Of a stretch of 64,000 bases of DNA, positions 25,887-34,779 are shown piece by piece. Position numbers and translations under genes: made by a program. Under the pieces are notes generated by a model. It had not been told where the DNA came from, made no database searches, and saw only the letters and a program-made list of their open reading frames with translations. Numbering within the stretch: the first letter of the stretch is position 1; each line of letters opens with the position of its first letter. The DNA comes from Nonomuraea sediminis (GTDB taxonomy: Bacteria > Actinomycetota > Actinomycetes > Streptosporangiales > Streptosporangiaceae): assembly GCF_018531495.1 (NCBI RefSeq), contig NZ_JAHDTI010000010.1, forward strand, positions 1 to 64,000, read 5' to 3'.

Positions 25887-26984
25887 TGCGCCTGCCGATA
25901 ATTACATCCGCCCAGGTCACGAGCATGTTGGGCTTGGCGTGGCGTGCACCAGTTCCGGCACCAGGCAAAGCAACACGTGCGGCATGATGATCGGCCATGC
26001 TCCTTCGCCTGGCCTATCTGACCATTACCAACGCCTTCGCCGCGCTGCGGCTGCTGCCGATGGGCGATCGGGACAAGGACGTCGAGATTCTCGCCCTCGA
26101 ACGGCAACTCGGCGATGAAACCAGAGTGAGATTCGGCCCGGAAGACCGAGCTTTTGTCGCCGCGCTCCTGACATCGCTGCCCCGCGAGGTCCTACGCCGG
26201 CTACGGCTTCCCGTCCTGCGCCTGGTCCAGGAGAATCCCGCCTGGGGCTACCGGCGGATACGCGGAGAGCTCGCCACGCTCGGCATCAAGGTTGCGCCCT
26301 CCACCGTCTGAGAGATCCCCAAGCAGGAAGATCTCGATCCGGCACCCCAGCGGGCCTCCAGCACATGGGCCGACTTCCTGCGATCGCAAGCCGACGCCCT
26401 GCTGGCCTGCGACTTCATCGAGACCATCACCCTCAACGGCCAGCGCCAATTCATCCTGGCCGTCATCGAGCACACCACCAGGCACGTCTGCGTGCTTGGC
26501 ACCACCACTCCCCCGCCCGCCACTTGGGTCATCCAGGCCATGAAGGATCTCGTGATGGAACTCGAAGATGCGGGCTGCCGAGCCCGCTAGCTGATCCGAG
26601 ACCGGGATGCGAAGTTCCCCGCTCTCATGGACGGCATCCTCGCCGACGTAAAGATCCGTGCTCACTAGTATCTGGGTGCCGCGAATGAACTCAATCATGG
26701 AGCGATGGGTGCAGTCGTGCCGCCACGAACTCCTCGACCGCTGCCTACTGTGGAACGAACGCCACATGCGGCATGCCCTACGCGAATACGAACGGTTCTA
26801 CAACCAGCACCGCGCCCATCAGGCCCTGGGCCAAGCAGCCCCGCTGCGCACCACCCCCGATCCATTCACGGATCCAGAGCGAATCATCCACCTGAATGTA
26901 CGCCGCCAAGACCGGCTCGGCGGCGTCCTCCACGAGTACTCACATACTGCTTGACCTGCATGGACGGAATTTTCGGCAGGCGCA
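25887..26984 (+). mobile_element. Degenerate IS copy with both inverted repeats
   Basis: The left repeat 25887-25919 (TGCGCCTGCCGATAATTACA...) pairs with 26952-26984, whose reverse complement begins TGCGCCTGCCGAAAATTCCG. The element is about 1.10 kb. It has lost about 35 codons relative to the copy at 27838 and is in the same orientation as that copy. Confidence 0.88.
25997..26954 (+). pseudogene. Integrase-core transposase with stops and a frameshift
   Basis: The frame begins LLRLAYLTITNAFAALRLLP and runs to a TGA at 26309 after WGYRRIRGELATLG. An internal deletion removes the 'RPDTVLRWHRDL' region. After the stop the core continues (TWADFLRSQADALLACDFIE, AVIEHTTRHVCVLGTT). A TAG at 26588 sits just before LIRDRDAKFPALMDGI, and a frameshift leads to the end (MNSIMERWVQSCRHELLDRC, then DRLGGVLHEYSH). 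It is inactive. Confidence 0.88.
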
Positions 26985-26998
26985 CACCTGAAATCTCA

Positions 26999-27027
26999 TT
27001 GACGTGAACGATCGAGGCCGATATTAT
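26999..27027 (+). promoter_or_regulatory. Near-consensus sigma-70 promoter just outside the IS
   Basis: TTGACG (26999-27004), a 17-bp spacer, and TATTAT (27022-27027). It starts 15 bp after the IS right end and points to the VapA-like gene. The predicted transcript would have a leader of about 200 bases. Confidence 0.6.
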
Positions 27028-27239
27028 TCCCTTGCACTAGGTATGCCAATATTATTGCGAGAATCCGTCCGGCGCGTCATGCTTGACGTATTCAAGCACT
27101 GATATGAGCAGAGCATGGATTCCCCCAAGGTGTTGAGGAATCTGTTTTCGAGTCATTTGGTGCTGACATCTTATGTGCGGGTCGGCGCTGGATGAACTCG
27201 TCGGTTATGCCTAATCGAAGTGCGATAGCGAGGATTTCC

Positions 27240-27737
27240 ATGTCTTCTCCAGCCGATGAGGCACCCGACCCGCGCGAACTGTCATTAGTCGAGGCCCATT
27301 CGGTAATTGCGAGGGAGACGCTTCGGTCCCTGACGGCGAAGACTCTGGAGATCGCTCAAGAGTTCCCAGAAAAAGTGTCCGACCCGGTCAAGGAGTCTCT
27401 GGCGGCTACAGAGCAGTCGAAATATACCGTCCGAGTGTTAATGGGTGGATTCTTCACTGTTGACCTTGACATCTGGTTCCTGGATACCGACTACATCTTC
27501 AGCGGGGTCGCCGGGGGAATTGCGCTGGGTGGGCAGGCGACGTGGGGTACCGCGTGGTTCAACTACCCGATCGAGAAGATCATCGGGTGGGATGCACGGT
27601 TCCAGGTAACCTACTGGACTGCGACCACGGTCATTAACTTCTGGGGTATGCGTGGTGAGATCATCGGGTCGATCGTCGCCGGTGGACTCGGCATCGGCGG
27701 CGGCCTTGCGGGTGGTCAAGGCACCTTTAAACGTTAG
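27240..27737 (+). CDS. VapA-like (virulence-associated protein family) protein
   Basis: 165 residues. The C-terminal 105 residues follow the beta-barrel pattern of Rhodococcus VapA proteins: KYTVRVLMGGFFTVDLDIWF, VAGGIALGGQATWGT, IIGWDARFQVTYWTATTVIN, and a Gly-rich end GGLGIGGGLAGGQGTF. The corresponding VapA blocks are a G-rich loop before WGT, an FQ strand, and a terminal GGxGGGxG run. There is no signal peptide, unlike VapA; the N-terminal 60 residues are helical and acidic. I chose the ATG at 27240, with GAGG upstream, over the ATG at 27192. GC content is visibly lower than in its neighbours. It lies between two IS copies, so transfer is likely. The function is unknown. Confidence 0.62.
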   Translation: MSSPADEAPDPRELSLVEAHSVIARETLRSLTAKTLEIAQEFPEKVSDPVKESLAATEQSKYTVRVLMGGFFTVDLDIWFLDTDYIFSGVAGGIALGGQATWGTAWFNYPIEKIIGWDARFQVTYWTATTVINFWGMRGEIIGSIVAGGLGIGGGLAGGQGTFKR

Positions 27738-27837
27738 GTCCGCAGGTTAATGTGCGCAGGCGTGCCGACTATGCCGACCTGGAGCTTATGATCCGCTGTA
27801 TCGATCGCAATTCCTTCACGATACGCGTCTTCAACTC

Positions 27838-29045
27838 TGCGCCTGCCGACAATTACATCCACCCAGGTCATGGCCTTGGGGGGTTCTGTGTGGCGTGCGC
27901 GAGCCTCGGCCGCCAGGAGAGGGAGACGCGTGCGGCAGGATGATCGGCCGTGCTCCTTCGTCTGGCCTATCTCGCTGTCACCTTCACCGCGCTGCGGTTG
28001 CTGCCGATGGGCGATCGAGATTCTCGCCCTGCGTCACCAGATCCCAGTTCTGGAGCGGTAGCTCGGTGCCGATACCAGAGTGAGATTCGCTCCCGAGGAC
28101 CGAGCGTTTCTCGCCGCGCTCCTGGCATCGCTGCCGCGCGAGGTCCTGCGCCGGCTGCGGCTCATTGTCCGGCCGGATACCGTCTTGCGCTGGCACTGTG
28201 ATCTGATGAAACGGCGTCATGCCCGTGTCAGCCGGCCGAGTCGGCCTGGGCGCCCGCTGACGGTCCGCTCCATCCGTGTCCCTATCTTGCGCCTGGTTCG
28301 CGAAAATCCACCACAGGATATCGGCGGCTGCACGGAGAGCTCATCAAGATCGCACCGTGCACGGTCTGGGAGATCGTCAACCAGGAAGGGCTTGAACCGG
28401 CACCCGATCGGGCGTCCACCACATGGGCCGACTTCCTGCGCTCGCAAGCCGACGCCCTGCTGGCCTGCGATTTCATCGAGACCATCACTTTGAACGGGCA
28501 GCGCCAGTACATCCTGGCGGTCATCGAGCAGGTCACCAGGCGCGCCCGCGTGCTGGGCACCACCGCGCACCCGAACGCCAGCTGGGTCATCCAGGCGATC
28601 AAGAATCTCGTGACGGATCTGGAGGATGCGGGCTGCCGGGCGCGCTACCTGATCCGAGACCGGGACGCCAAGTTCCCGGCCCTCATCGACGAGATCCTTG
28701 CCGACGCCGCATCCAGACCATGCTCACCGGTATCCGGATGCCGCGCATGAACGCGGTCATCGAGCGGTGGGTGCAGTCGTGCCGGCGCGAGCTGCTGGAC
28801 CGCTGCCTGATCTGGAACGAACGTCGCCTGCGGCACGCCCTGCGCGAGTTGAACAGTTCTACAACGAGCACCGAGCCCACCAAGCCCGGGCTCAGGCGGC
28901 ACCACTGCGTACTGTCCCAGATCCGATCGCCGATCCGAAGCGAATCGACGACCTGAACATTCGCCGACGAGATCGGCTCGGCGGGGTTCTCCACGAGTAC
29001 TCACATGCCGCTTGAACTGCGTGGACGGAGTTTTCGGCAGGCGCA
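27838..29045 (+). mobile_element. Longest degenerate copy of the recurrent IS (1.2 kb)
   Basis: Left repeat 27838-27870 (TGCGCCTGCCGACAATTACA...) and right repeat 29013-29045 (ending TTTTCGGCAGGCGCA) define a 1208-bp element, the reference for the other copies here. It has the same orientation as the copy at 25887; together they flank the VapA-like gene. Confidence 0.88.
27950..29015 (+). pseudogene. Integrase-core transposase, frameshifted
   Basis: Start LLRLAYLAVTFTALRLLPMG; the frame is lost after about 24 codons. A second frame gives MRFAPEDRAFLAALLASLPR and RPDTVLRWHCDLMKRRHA. A third gives the catalytic core (TWADFLRSQADALLACDFIE, RYLIRDRDAKFPALIDEILA) and a fourth the end (MNAVIERWVQSCRRELLDRC, then DRLGGVLHEYSHAA). 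Most of the sequence is present, so only a few indels inactivate it. Confidence 0.88.
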
Positions 29046-29165
29046 GAGCCGTGCTCGTCGAGCGTTCCTCTAACGGAACATCAATTCATGATCATGTTCG
29101 AGCAGTGAACACGACCCGCCGACCGCTCGGCCTCGCGTTGGATCGCTGCGGTCTGATCGTCGCGT

Positions 29166-30230
29166 TCAGCAGCCCGTCAAGCTGTGCGACAGGAAGGGCA
29201 GCAGCTGGGTGATCTCATGGTCGACTGCTTGTTGTTCGGTTGCCGAGAGGGGTCGGAAAGGCGTCAGCCGTACCTCGCCTGCGGTGAAGGACCAGGTGCC
29301 GCGGACGTAGCCGTCGACGAGGAGGGTGGGGCGGACCATGGCCTGTCCGGGGGTCACGTGTTTGCGGTCGGCGTCGGCGATGATGCGGCTGCGGTCGGCG
29401 TGGCCCAGGAGAGCGTTGTCGTAGGCGGGAAGCAGCCGCGCCGGGGCGGGAGTGTCGGGGTCAGGTAGCGGGGTGTCGGGCAGGTCGAGGAGTTGCTGTC
29501 CGTCCGGGCCGGTGTAGTGCCGCAGTTCGGTGCCCATCTCCGGGATGATCTGGTCCAGCCGGGTCAGGCCGCACCAGGCCTGGACGTCTGCCACGGTGGC
29601 GGGTCCGAAGGCGGCCAGGTAGCGGCGAATCAGTTCGTGGATGGCGGTGGGGTGGGCGCCGTCGACCGGGGCGGCCGTGACGGTGATCGATGATCGGTTG
29701 CTCCAGCCGCCCCAGGATGCGGTGGCTGGGTCGTGGATGAGTGGGGTGCGCAGTTCGATTTCACCGGCGAGAATCCTGCTGTCGCGGCCGAGGTGGCGGG
29801 CCGCGAGGTGTCTGGCGAGTTCCTTTCGGGACAGTGGTCCGTTCTCCAGCAGTGCGCGTCCGTCGGCCATCAGCGTTTCGGTGTCAAGTCCGGCGTTGTT
29901 ACGCCGGAAGTACGCCGAGTCGGCGGTTCGGTTCAGGACGGGCTGCAGCACGGGCCGAAGCCGGCGGAAGTCGTCGGCTGCGGCGAGGTGCATCGTGCTG
30001 CGCAGGAAGCCGGAACGCACCACCCGCCGGTCGGCGAGCAGGGCGGTGAGTTCGGCGTGGGTGAATCGGCGGATCCGGGTCCACAGGCCGACGTAGGGCC
30101 AGTTCGGCTCCTGTGCCTGCATGGCGACCAGGTGGCCGATCACCTCCAGGGGCGTCCGGTTGGTGCGCTCCAGCAGGAACTGGCGCTGGAGCAGAGCTCG
30201 GTTGAGGGTGCGCCGGGACAGGGTGATCAT
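29166..30230 (-). CDS. HTH_42 winged-helix protein, AlkZ-like putative DNA glycosylase
   Basis: 354 residues of the winged-helix HTH_42 family. Near the N-terminus is HLVAMQAQEPNWPYVGLW, carrying a Q-A-Q pair (Gln38, Gln40). In the AlkZ branch a QxQ pair is catalytic for removing bulky or crosslinked alkylated bases. Other family landmarks are VRSGFLRSTMHLAAADDFRR, AWCGLTRLDQIIPEM, LLPAYDNALLGHADRSRII, and VDGYVRGTWSF. It overlaps the upstream oxidoreductase gene by 4 bp (ATGA), so both are expressed together. The glycosylase role is inferred from the motif; many family members are untested. Confidence 0.85.
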   Translation of the reverse strand: MITLSRRTLNRALLQRQFLLERTNRTPLEVIGHLVAMQAQEPNWPYVGLWTRIRRFTHAELTALLADRRVVRSGFLRSTMHLAAADDFRRLRPVLQPVLNRTADSAYFRRNNAGLDTETLMADGRALLENGPLSRKELARHLAARHLGRDSRILAGEIELRTPLIHDPATASWGGWSNRSSITVTAAPVDGAHPTAIHELIRRYLAAFGPATVADVQAWCGLTRLDQIIPEMGTELRHYTGPDGQQLLDLPDTPLPDPDTPAPARLLPAYDNALLGHADRSRIIADADRKHVTPGQAMVRPTLLVDGYVRGTWSFTAGEVRLTPFRPLSATEQQAVDHEITQLLPFLSHSLTGC

Positions 30231-31213
30231 GCCAGCCGTACCGAGACGTTGCCTCGGTAGTCGCCCCGGAGCATGGACAGAAAGGCGTTGGGCACGCCGT
30301 CGATGCCGGTTTCGACCACGGTCCGCGGATACACGAATCGACTCTGTACCAGCGCTGTGCGGAAGTGGTGGTGCCAGGCGGCGATCTGGTCGGGCGTGTG
30401 GTAGCAGGAGAACGGCAGCAGCTCGACCTGCCTGGTCTGGGCGGCGGCCGGGTCGGGCTCGGGGAAGCGGTCGGGTGCGGCGCCCAGCTGGGTGGACAGC
30501 GATCCGCACAGGGCGAACCGCGCGCCTGGCGCGGCGACCTCGAGCGCGGCGTCGTACAGCGCCCCGCCGACGGTGTCGAAGAAGACGGTGATGCTCTCCG
30601 GAGCCAGCTCCTTGAGCGCGGCGACCGGGTCGTGGTGGTAGTCGAAGGCGGCGTCGAAGCCGAGCTCGTTGACGAGGTAGTCCGCCTTGGCCTGGCTGCC
30701 TGCGCTGCCGATGACCTTCTTGGCGCCCAGGTTGCGGGCGATCTGCCCGGCCAATGAGCCGACGCCTCCGGCCGCGCCGGAGACGAACACGGTGTCGCCC
30801 TGGCCGACCTTGGCCACATCCGCGACGCCGTAGTAGGCGGTCGGCCCCTGGCCCAGGTGGTAGCTCGGGTCGGGGTAGGCATCCGGGTCCAGCTTGACGT
30901 AGGAAGCGGCCGGGCCCGCCGAGTGCGTGCTCCAACCGCTCATCGACTGGACCAGGTCGCCTTCTTTCAGCTCCGGGCTGGCCGAACGCAGAACAGTGCC
31001 GATCGCCATGACGCCGACCCGCTGACCCGGCTGCCACGCCGGGATTGGAAGGTGGCAGTCGGGCCGCATGAGTTCGAGGTAGGTAGCGGCAAGGCCCAGG
31101 TAGTCGGTGCGGACCACGACCTCGCCGTCGATCTGCGTCTCAGTGACGGTGAAGTGCTCGGGTCCGGGGACAGCTGCGATCTGGGCGGTCAACTGAATCT
31201 CGCGAGTCATCAT
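30227..31213 (-). CDS. NAD(P)H-dependent MDR oxidoreductase (quinone/enoyl reductase-like)
   Basis: 328 residues of the zinc-independent medium-chain reductase family, close to leukotriene B4 dehydrogenase or curcumin reductase types. The Rossmann segment is DTVFVSGAAGGVGSLAGQIA, then KKVIGSAGSQAKADYL, followed by ITVFFDTVGGALYDAAL. The PGPEHF N-terminal and GDLVQSMSGW segments also fit. It would reduce an activated double bond or quinone using NADPH. It is divergent from the WYL regulator, with an inverted repeat between them, and coupled to the AlkZ-like gene. Confidence 0.9.
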   Translation of the reverse strand: MMTREIQLTAQIAAVPGPEHFTVTETQIDGEVVVRTDYLGLAATYLELMRPDCHLPIPAWQPGQRVGVMAIGTVLRSASPELKEGDLVQSMSGWSTHSAGPAASYVKLDPDAYPDPSYHLGQGPTAYYGVADVAKVGQGDTVFVSGAAGGVGSLAGQIARNLGAKKVIGSAGSQAKADYLVNELGFDAAFDYHHDPVAALKELAPESITVFFDTVGGALYDAALEVAAPGARFALCGSLSTQLGAAPDRFPEPDPAAAQTRQVELLPFSCYHTPDQIAAWHHHFRTALVQSRFVYPRTVVETGIDGVPNAFLSMLRGDYRGNVSVRLA

Positions 31214-31231
31214 GGTGACGACCCTATTCAG

Positions 31232-31258
31232 ACTTCCGGCCAGTTTTTGACCGGAAGT
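31232..31258. promoter_or_regulatory. Inverted repeat between the oxidoreductase and WYL-regulator genes
   Basis: ACTTCCGG (31232-31239) and CCGGAAGT (31251-31258) are perfect 8-bp arms. They extend to 11 bp with one mismatch (ACTTCCGGCCA against ACTTCCGGTCA). It is 18 bp from both start codons, a fitting operator for the divergent regulator. Confidence 0.7.
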
Positions 31259-31275
31259 GCAGGGATGATGGTGAC

Positions 31276-32292
31276 ATGGCCAACACCAGTTCCCGCACGC
31301 TCACGCTGCTGTCGCTGCTGCAGACGCACCGCCACTGGTCCGGCGCCGATCTGGCCGATCGCCTCGGGGTCTCCGAACGCACTCTGCGCCGGGACGTCGA
31401 CCGGCTGCGTGAGCTCGGTTATCCGGTGCAGGCCTCCCGGGGCACCGACGGCGGCTACCAGCTCGCGCCCGGGGCTGTGCTGCCGCCGCTGCTGCTCGAC
31501 GACGAGGAAGGGGTCGCACTGGCGGTCGGCATGGGCGACGCCGCGCAGAGCGGAATCGCGGGCATGGAAGAGGCAGCGGTGCGCGCGTTGACCAAAGTGG
31601 TGCAGGTCCTCCCAACTCGCCTACGCGCCCGGGTGAACGCGGTGCGCGCGATGACCGTCTCCGCGACGCCCGCCGGACCGGTCGTCCCCGCGGAGGTGCT
31701 GACCGCGATCGCCCAGTCCTGCCGGGACCAGGAACGGCTGTGCTTCCACTACACCGCGCGCGGCGGCTCGCAGACCGAGCGCGAGGTGGAACCTCATCGC
31801 CTCGTGGCGCTCGGCGGCCGGTGGTACCTGGTGGCCTACGACCTGGCCAGGCACGACTGGCGCAGCTTCCGCCTCGACCGGCTGACCCAGCCACGCAATA
31901 TCGGAGCCCGCTTCCGGCAGCGGCCTCTGCCCGGCGGGGACGCCGCCGCGTTCGTGCGCGCCTCGGCACAGATTCCCAGAGCCCACACGGTCGTCGTGTT
32001 GGTCCATGCGCCCGCCGAACACATACGCCGGATGGTCGGCCAGTGGGGCGTCATCGAACCGGTCGACGGGGACCGCTGCCGGCTCACGATGGTGTCCACC
32101 AGCCTGGACTGGCCAACCCAGGCGCTGGGCAATGTCGGCGCCGAATTCGACGTGATCGAACCGCCGGAGTTCGTCGATCACCTGAGAGATTGGGGCACAC
32201 GATTTCTCAACGCCGTCGGCAGATCAGCGGCCCCAGTCGAAGATCTGTCGCCACCTGAGTCCTCCATACCCCCCGGATCTAGGAATTCCTGA
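31276..32292 (+). CDS. HTH_11/WYL-domain transcriptional regulator (YafY-like)
   Basis: 338 residues. N-terminal HTH_11: LTLLSLLQTHRHWSGADLAD, RLGVSERTLRRDVDRLRELG, then the wing VQASRGTDGGYQL. The WYL domain at about 150-225 has the conserved series RLCFHYTARGG, EPHRLVALGGRWYLVAYD and DWRSFRLDRL. A C-terminal extension follows. WYL proteins bind single-stranded DNA or small effectors and often respond to DNA damage, which would suit the linked AlkZ-like gene. It probably binds the inverted repeat just upstream. Confidence 0.92.
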   Translation: MANTSSRTLTLLSLLQTHRHWSGADLADRLGVSERTLRRDVDRLRELGYPVQASRGTDGGYQLAPGAVLPPLLLDDEEGVALAVGMGDAAQSGIAGMEEAAVRALTKVVQVLPTRLRARVNAVRAMTVSATPAGPVVPAEVLTAIAQSCRDQERLCFHYTARGGSQTEREVEPHRLVALGGRWYLVAYDLARHDWRSFRLDRLTQPRNIGARFRQRPLPGGDAAAFVRASAQIPRAHTVVVLVHAPAEHIRRMVGQWGVIEPVDGDRCRLTMVSTSLDWPTQALGNVGAEFDVIEPPEFVDHLRDWGTRFLNAVGRSAAPVEDLSPPESSIPPGSRNS

Positions 32293-32385
32293 ACGGCAAG
32301 ATCCCGCCTGTATCCGGTCGCCCTCAGGCGTCTGGAAATCAAGTACAACGTCGAGGGGCTTGCCCGAAGGCGGGGAGGCTCCGCG

Positions 32386-33123
32386 TCAGGCACGACCGAG
32401 GACGCAGAACTCGTTGCCCTCCGGGTCGGCGAGGACGACCCACGGGACGTCTCCCTGGCCCACATCGGCCAGCCTCGCGCCGAGGGCCTGCAGCCGGGCC
32501 ACCTCCGCCGCTTGATCGTCACCGCGGTACGGCAGCAGGTCGAGATGGACGCGGTTCCACACGGTCGGCACGCCGGGCGTGCGGAGGAACTCCAGATACG
32601 GCCCGACCCCCTTGGCGGAGCGCAGCGTCGCGTGATCGTCGCTCACCTCGTGCAGGGTCCAGTCCATCGCCTCGCCCCAGAACCGGGCCATGACCCGCGG
32701 GTCCGCGCAGTCGACCACCACCGCGGCGATCGGCCCGGTGTCCCGGTAGATCTCCCGAGGCTCCAGCACGCAGAACACGTTGCCCTCCGGATCGGCCAGA
32801 ACCGTCCACGGGACGTCGCCCTGGCCCACATCGGCGGGCGTCGCACCGAGCTCCTTCAGACGCGCGACCAACTCCGCCTGATGGGCCGCAGAGGTGGCGG
32901 CGAGATCGAGGTGCACGCGGTACTTCACCGTTTCGGGGTCCGGGACGGCGACGACATCGACGCAGACGGCGGAGGGGTCCGGCCACACGAAACCTACGGG
33001 TTTAACGCTGGTCACACCGGGTCCCTCGCTGGAAACACCCCAGCCGAGCGCCTCCGCCCAGAACCGGCCCAGCGCCGAGTCATCTCGAGCCTTGAAATTC
33101 ACCTGAAGAAGTTGCAGCGCCAT
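32386..33123 (-). CDS. Two-domain VOC (glyoxalase-like) family protein
   Basis: 245 residues made of two similar halves, each of about 115. Each contains the segment 'RFWxEALxW', an 'RVHLDLxxxxxxxQxAEVxRLxxLGA' helix and a 'DVGQGDVPWxVLADPEGNxFCVL' end, seen at about 85-110 and 220-243. Fused VOC pairs in Actinobacteria are of the Glyoxalase_6 type. They often bind metals or drugs, but the enzyme role here is unknown. The two copies share most positions of the final motif, pointing to internal duplication. Confidence 0.88.
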   Translation of the reverse strand: MALQLLQVNFKARDDSALGRFWAEALGWGVSSEGPGVTSVKPVGFVWPDPSAVCVDVVAVPDPETVKYRVHLDLAATSAAHQAELVARLKELGATPADVGQGDVPWTVLADPEGNVFCVLEPREIYRDTGPIAAVVVDCADPRVMARFWGEAMDWTLHEVSDDHATLRSAKGVGPYLEFLRTPGVPTVWNRVHLDLLPYRGDDQAAEVARLQALGARLADVGQGDVPWVVLADPEGNEFCVLGRA

Positions 33124-33443
33124 GCCCCAAAACTATGCCCACCGGATGAAGCAGGATGAATCACGCATCCGGTAAGCAACACGACGACAGGCTTACCGCG
33201 GGTCGCGGACGAACGCCAGGAAGGCCTTCCCGTAGTCGGTCGTCACTGCCTGCCAGGATGCCGAGCGGGGAGAACTACGGTGAGCGACTGACAAGACTTG
33301 ACGCCGACCACTGTCGCCCTCCTGATGCTCAACAGACTTTGCGGATTCCGGACTTACCTTGCGGAGTCCGCTGCCACTCTGCGCCGATGAGTTGTGAGAG
33401 GCCGGGTGGTCTAACTCCTGAGGACAACGTTCAGGAGGTCTCA
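33124..33443. other. Interval without a supported gene
   Basis: About 320 bp. On the minus strand a frame ending at 33193 reads AVTTDYGKAFLAFVRDPR, which resembles the end of actinomycete DUF397 proteins, but nothing before it supports the call. GGTAAGC/GCTTACC arms near 33172-33198 form a weak hairpin. Confidence 0.3.
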
Positions 33444-34013
33444 ATGGGTGCCGTGGTGCTGTGCAAGAGCATGTCATTGGACGGCTTCGTCGCCGGTCCA
33501 GACATCGGTGCGGAGCATCCCATGGGTAAGGGCGGCATGCGACTGCACGAGTGGATGTTCACCGACCAGCCCGACCCGCGAGACAAGGAGGTCCTCGCTA
33601 CGATGTCCGCTTCAGTCGGCGCGGTCGTGGTCGGCAGGCGCACGTTCGACGTCGGCCTCCCGCACTGGCAGGACACCCCTTATCCGGCACCGACATTCGT
33701 GCTCACCCACCAGACCCGCGACGAACTCGTCATGAAAAGCGCGACGTTCACCTTCATCACCGACGGCATCGAGGCCGCCCTGAAGGCCGCGCAGGACGCG
33801 GCCGGAGACAAAGACGTGATCGTGATGGGTGCCCAGACAGGACGGCAGTTCCTGCGTGGCGGACTGCTGGATGAGTTGCTGATCAACCTGGTGCCGGTCG
33901 TGCTGGGCTCTGGAAGCCGGCTGCTGGAAGACCTTGGCCACATCGAGTTCATGCGCACGCAGGTGGTCGCCTCCGACGCGGTCACGCACCTGCGGTTCCG
34001 GGTCGTGAAGTAA
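33444..34013 (+). CDS. Dihydrofolate reductase-like (RibD C-terminal domain) protein
   Basis: 189 residues of the RibD_C/DHFR-like family: VLCKSMSLDGFVAGP at the start, VGAVVVGRRTFDVG, PTFVLTHQTRDELV, the NADPH-binding segment DKDVIVMGAQTGRQFLRGGL, and INLVPVVLGSGSRLLEDL. Such stand-alone proteins are common in Actinobacteria; most are probably NADPH-dependent reductases of unknown substrate. CAGGAGG is five bases before the ATG. A truncated paralogue is at 46703-46975. Confidence 0.9.
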   Translation: MGAVVLCKSMSLDGFVAGPDIGAEHPMGKGGMRLHEWMFTDQPDPRDKEVLATMSASVGAVVVGRRTFDVGLPHWQDTPYPAPTFVLTHQTRDELVMKSATFTFITDGIEAALKAAQDAAGDKDVIVMGAQTGRQFLRGGLLDELLINLVPVVLGSGSRLLEDLGHIEFMRTQVVASDAVTHLRFRVVK

Positions 34014-34088
34014 CGGCCTACGGCACGGAGCATGCGGGGAGCGGACACTCGGCCCACGCCCCCGAAAGTGCAGCCCTGAGGAGCCGCG

Positions 34089-34130
34089 GTGCGGATCGTC
34101 TACTCTCGCGTCTCCACCGCCACCCAGTCC
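34089..34130 (+). pseudogene. Serine-recombinase N-terminal scrap
   Basis: VRIVYSRVSTATQS matches the start of resolvases and invertases ('YxRVSTxxQ', with the catalytic Ser in RVS). Only about 14 codons are recognisable. From here to 34526 I see no gene. Confidence 0.5.
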
Positions 34131-34526
34131 CTGCTCCGGCATACCCGACGCGCAAGCACTACACGCTCCGCGAGATGCCCCCGGCGACATGGGCTGACCT
34201 CCGAAGTCAAGAACGCCTGGAGCGGCTATGCCCCAGGCAATGACCACCGTGAGTGATAACTGACAGCCTCAGAAGCACCATCGAATAGGCGACACCTGAT
34301 TATGCGAGGTCGCCGGAGCCCGCACCCCGCAGCCGATCGCGATGCGGCACGGGCTCGCCGGGAGCATGGCGTAGTCGACCAGGCCTCCCGGGCGGCGCGG
34401 GCGGTCCGGCCCCCTTCTTCCGAAGGTGGCCTGAACCGCCAGGTAGCGGAGCGTGACCATTTCCGGAACCATCCGGTTGGTGTATGGCCTGCGGGGGGCT
34501 ATACGCGCCGAAATCTCCGGCTCTGG

Positions 34527-34754
34527 TCATGCTCCGAGGATCGCTGTGGCCTGCTTTTCGTAGTACTCGCCTGTGGCGGCCCTGCGCAGGATCTTGGCTT
34601 CGGCGCCGAAGATCTTCAGCATGGAGTCGTTTGCGGCTGCCACCAGCGCCAGGTATTCGGCATCGTCGAGCGTGACGTCGTCGAGGAGGCTTGTTGTTGA
34701 TTCCTCATGCACGCTGTGCGCTGCCTCTATTTCGATATGGCGCTGTCCGAAGTA
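34527..34754 (-). pseudogene. C-terminal fragment of a haem-oxygenase-like (TENA/iron redox) protein
   Basis: The minus strand reads FGQRHIEIEAAHSVHEEST, then LALVAAANDSMLKIFGAEA. The H-x-E-x-E-x-x-H spacing is that of the metal- or ligand-binding helix in TENA/PqqC and 'iron-containing redox enzyme' proteins. Two TAG codons stand directly upstream and the frame lacks a proper start. It joins the TetR fragment at about 34775, so it is a chimeric relic. Confidence 0.4.
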
Positions 34755-34779
34755 GCGGAATCCTTTCTACTACGCCGGC

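Noticed and set aside
10725..32320. A shared 13-mer AGGCGGGATCTTG near 10760 and, reversed, near 32300
   Set aside because: Too short, with no extended similarity around it and no IS context linking the two places.
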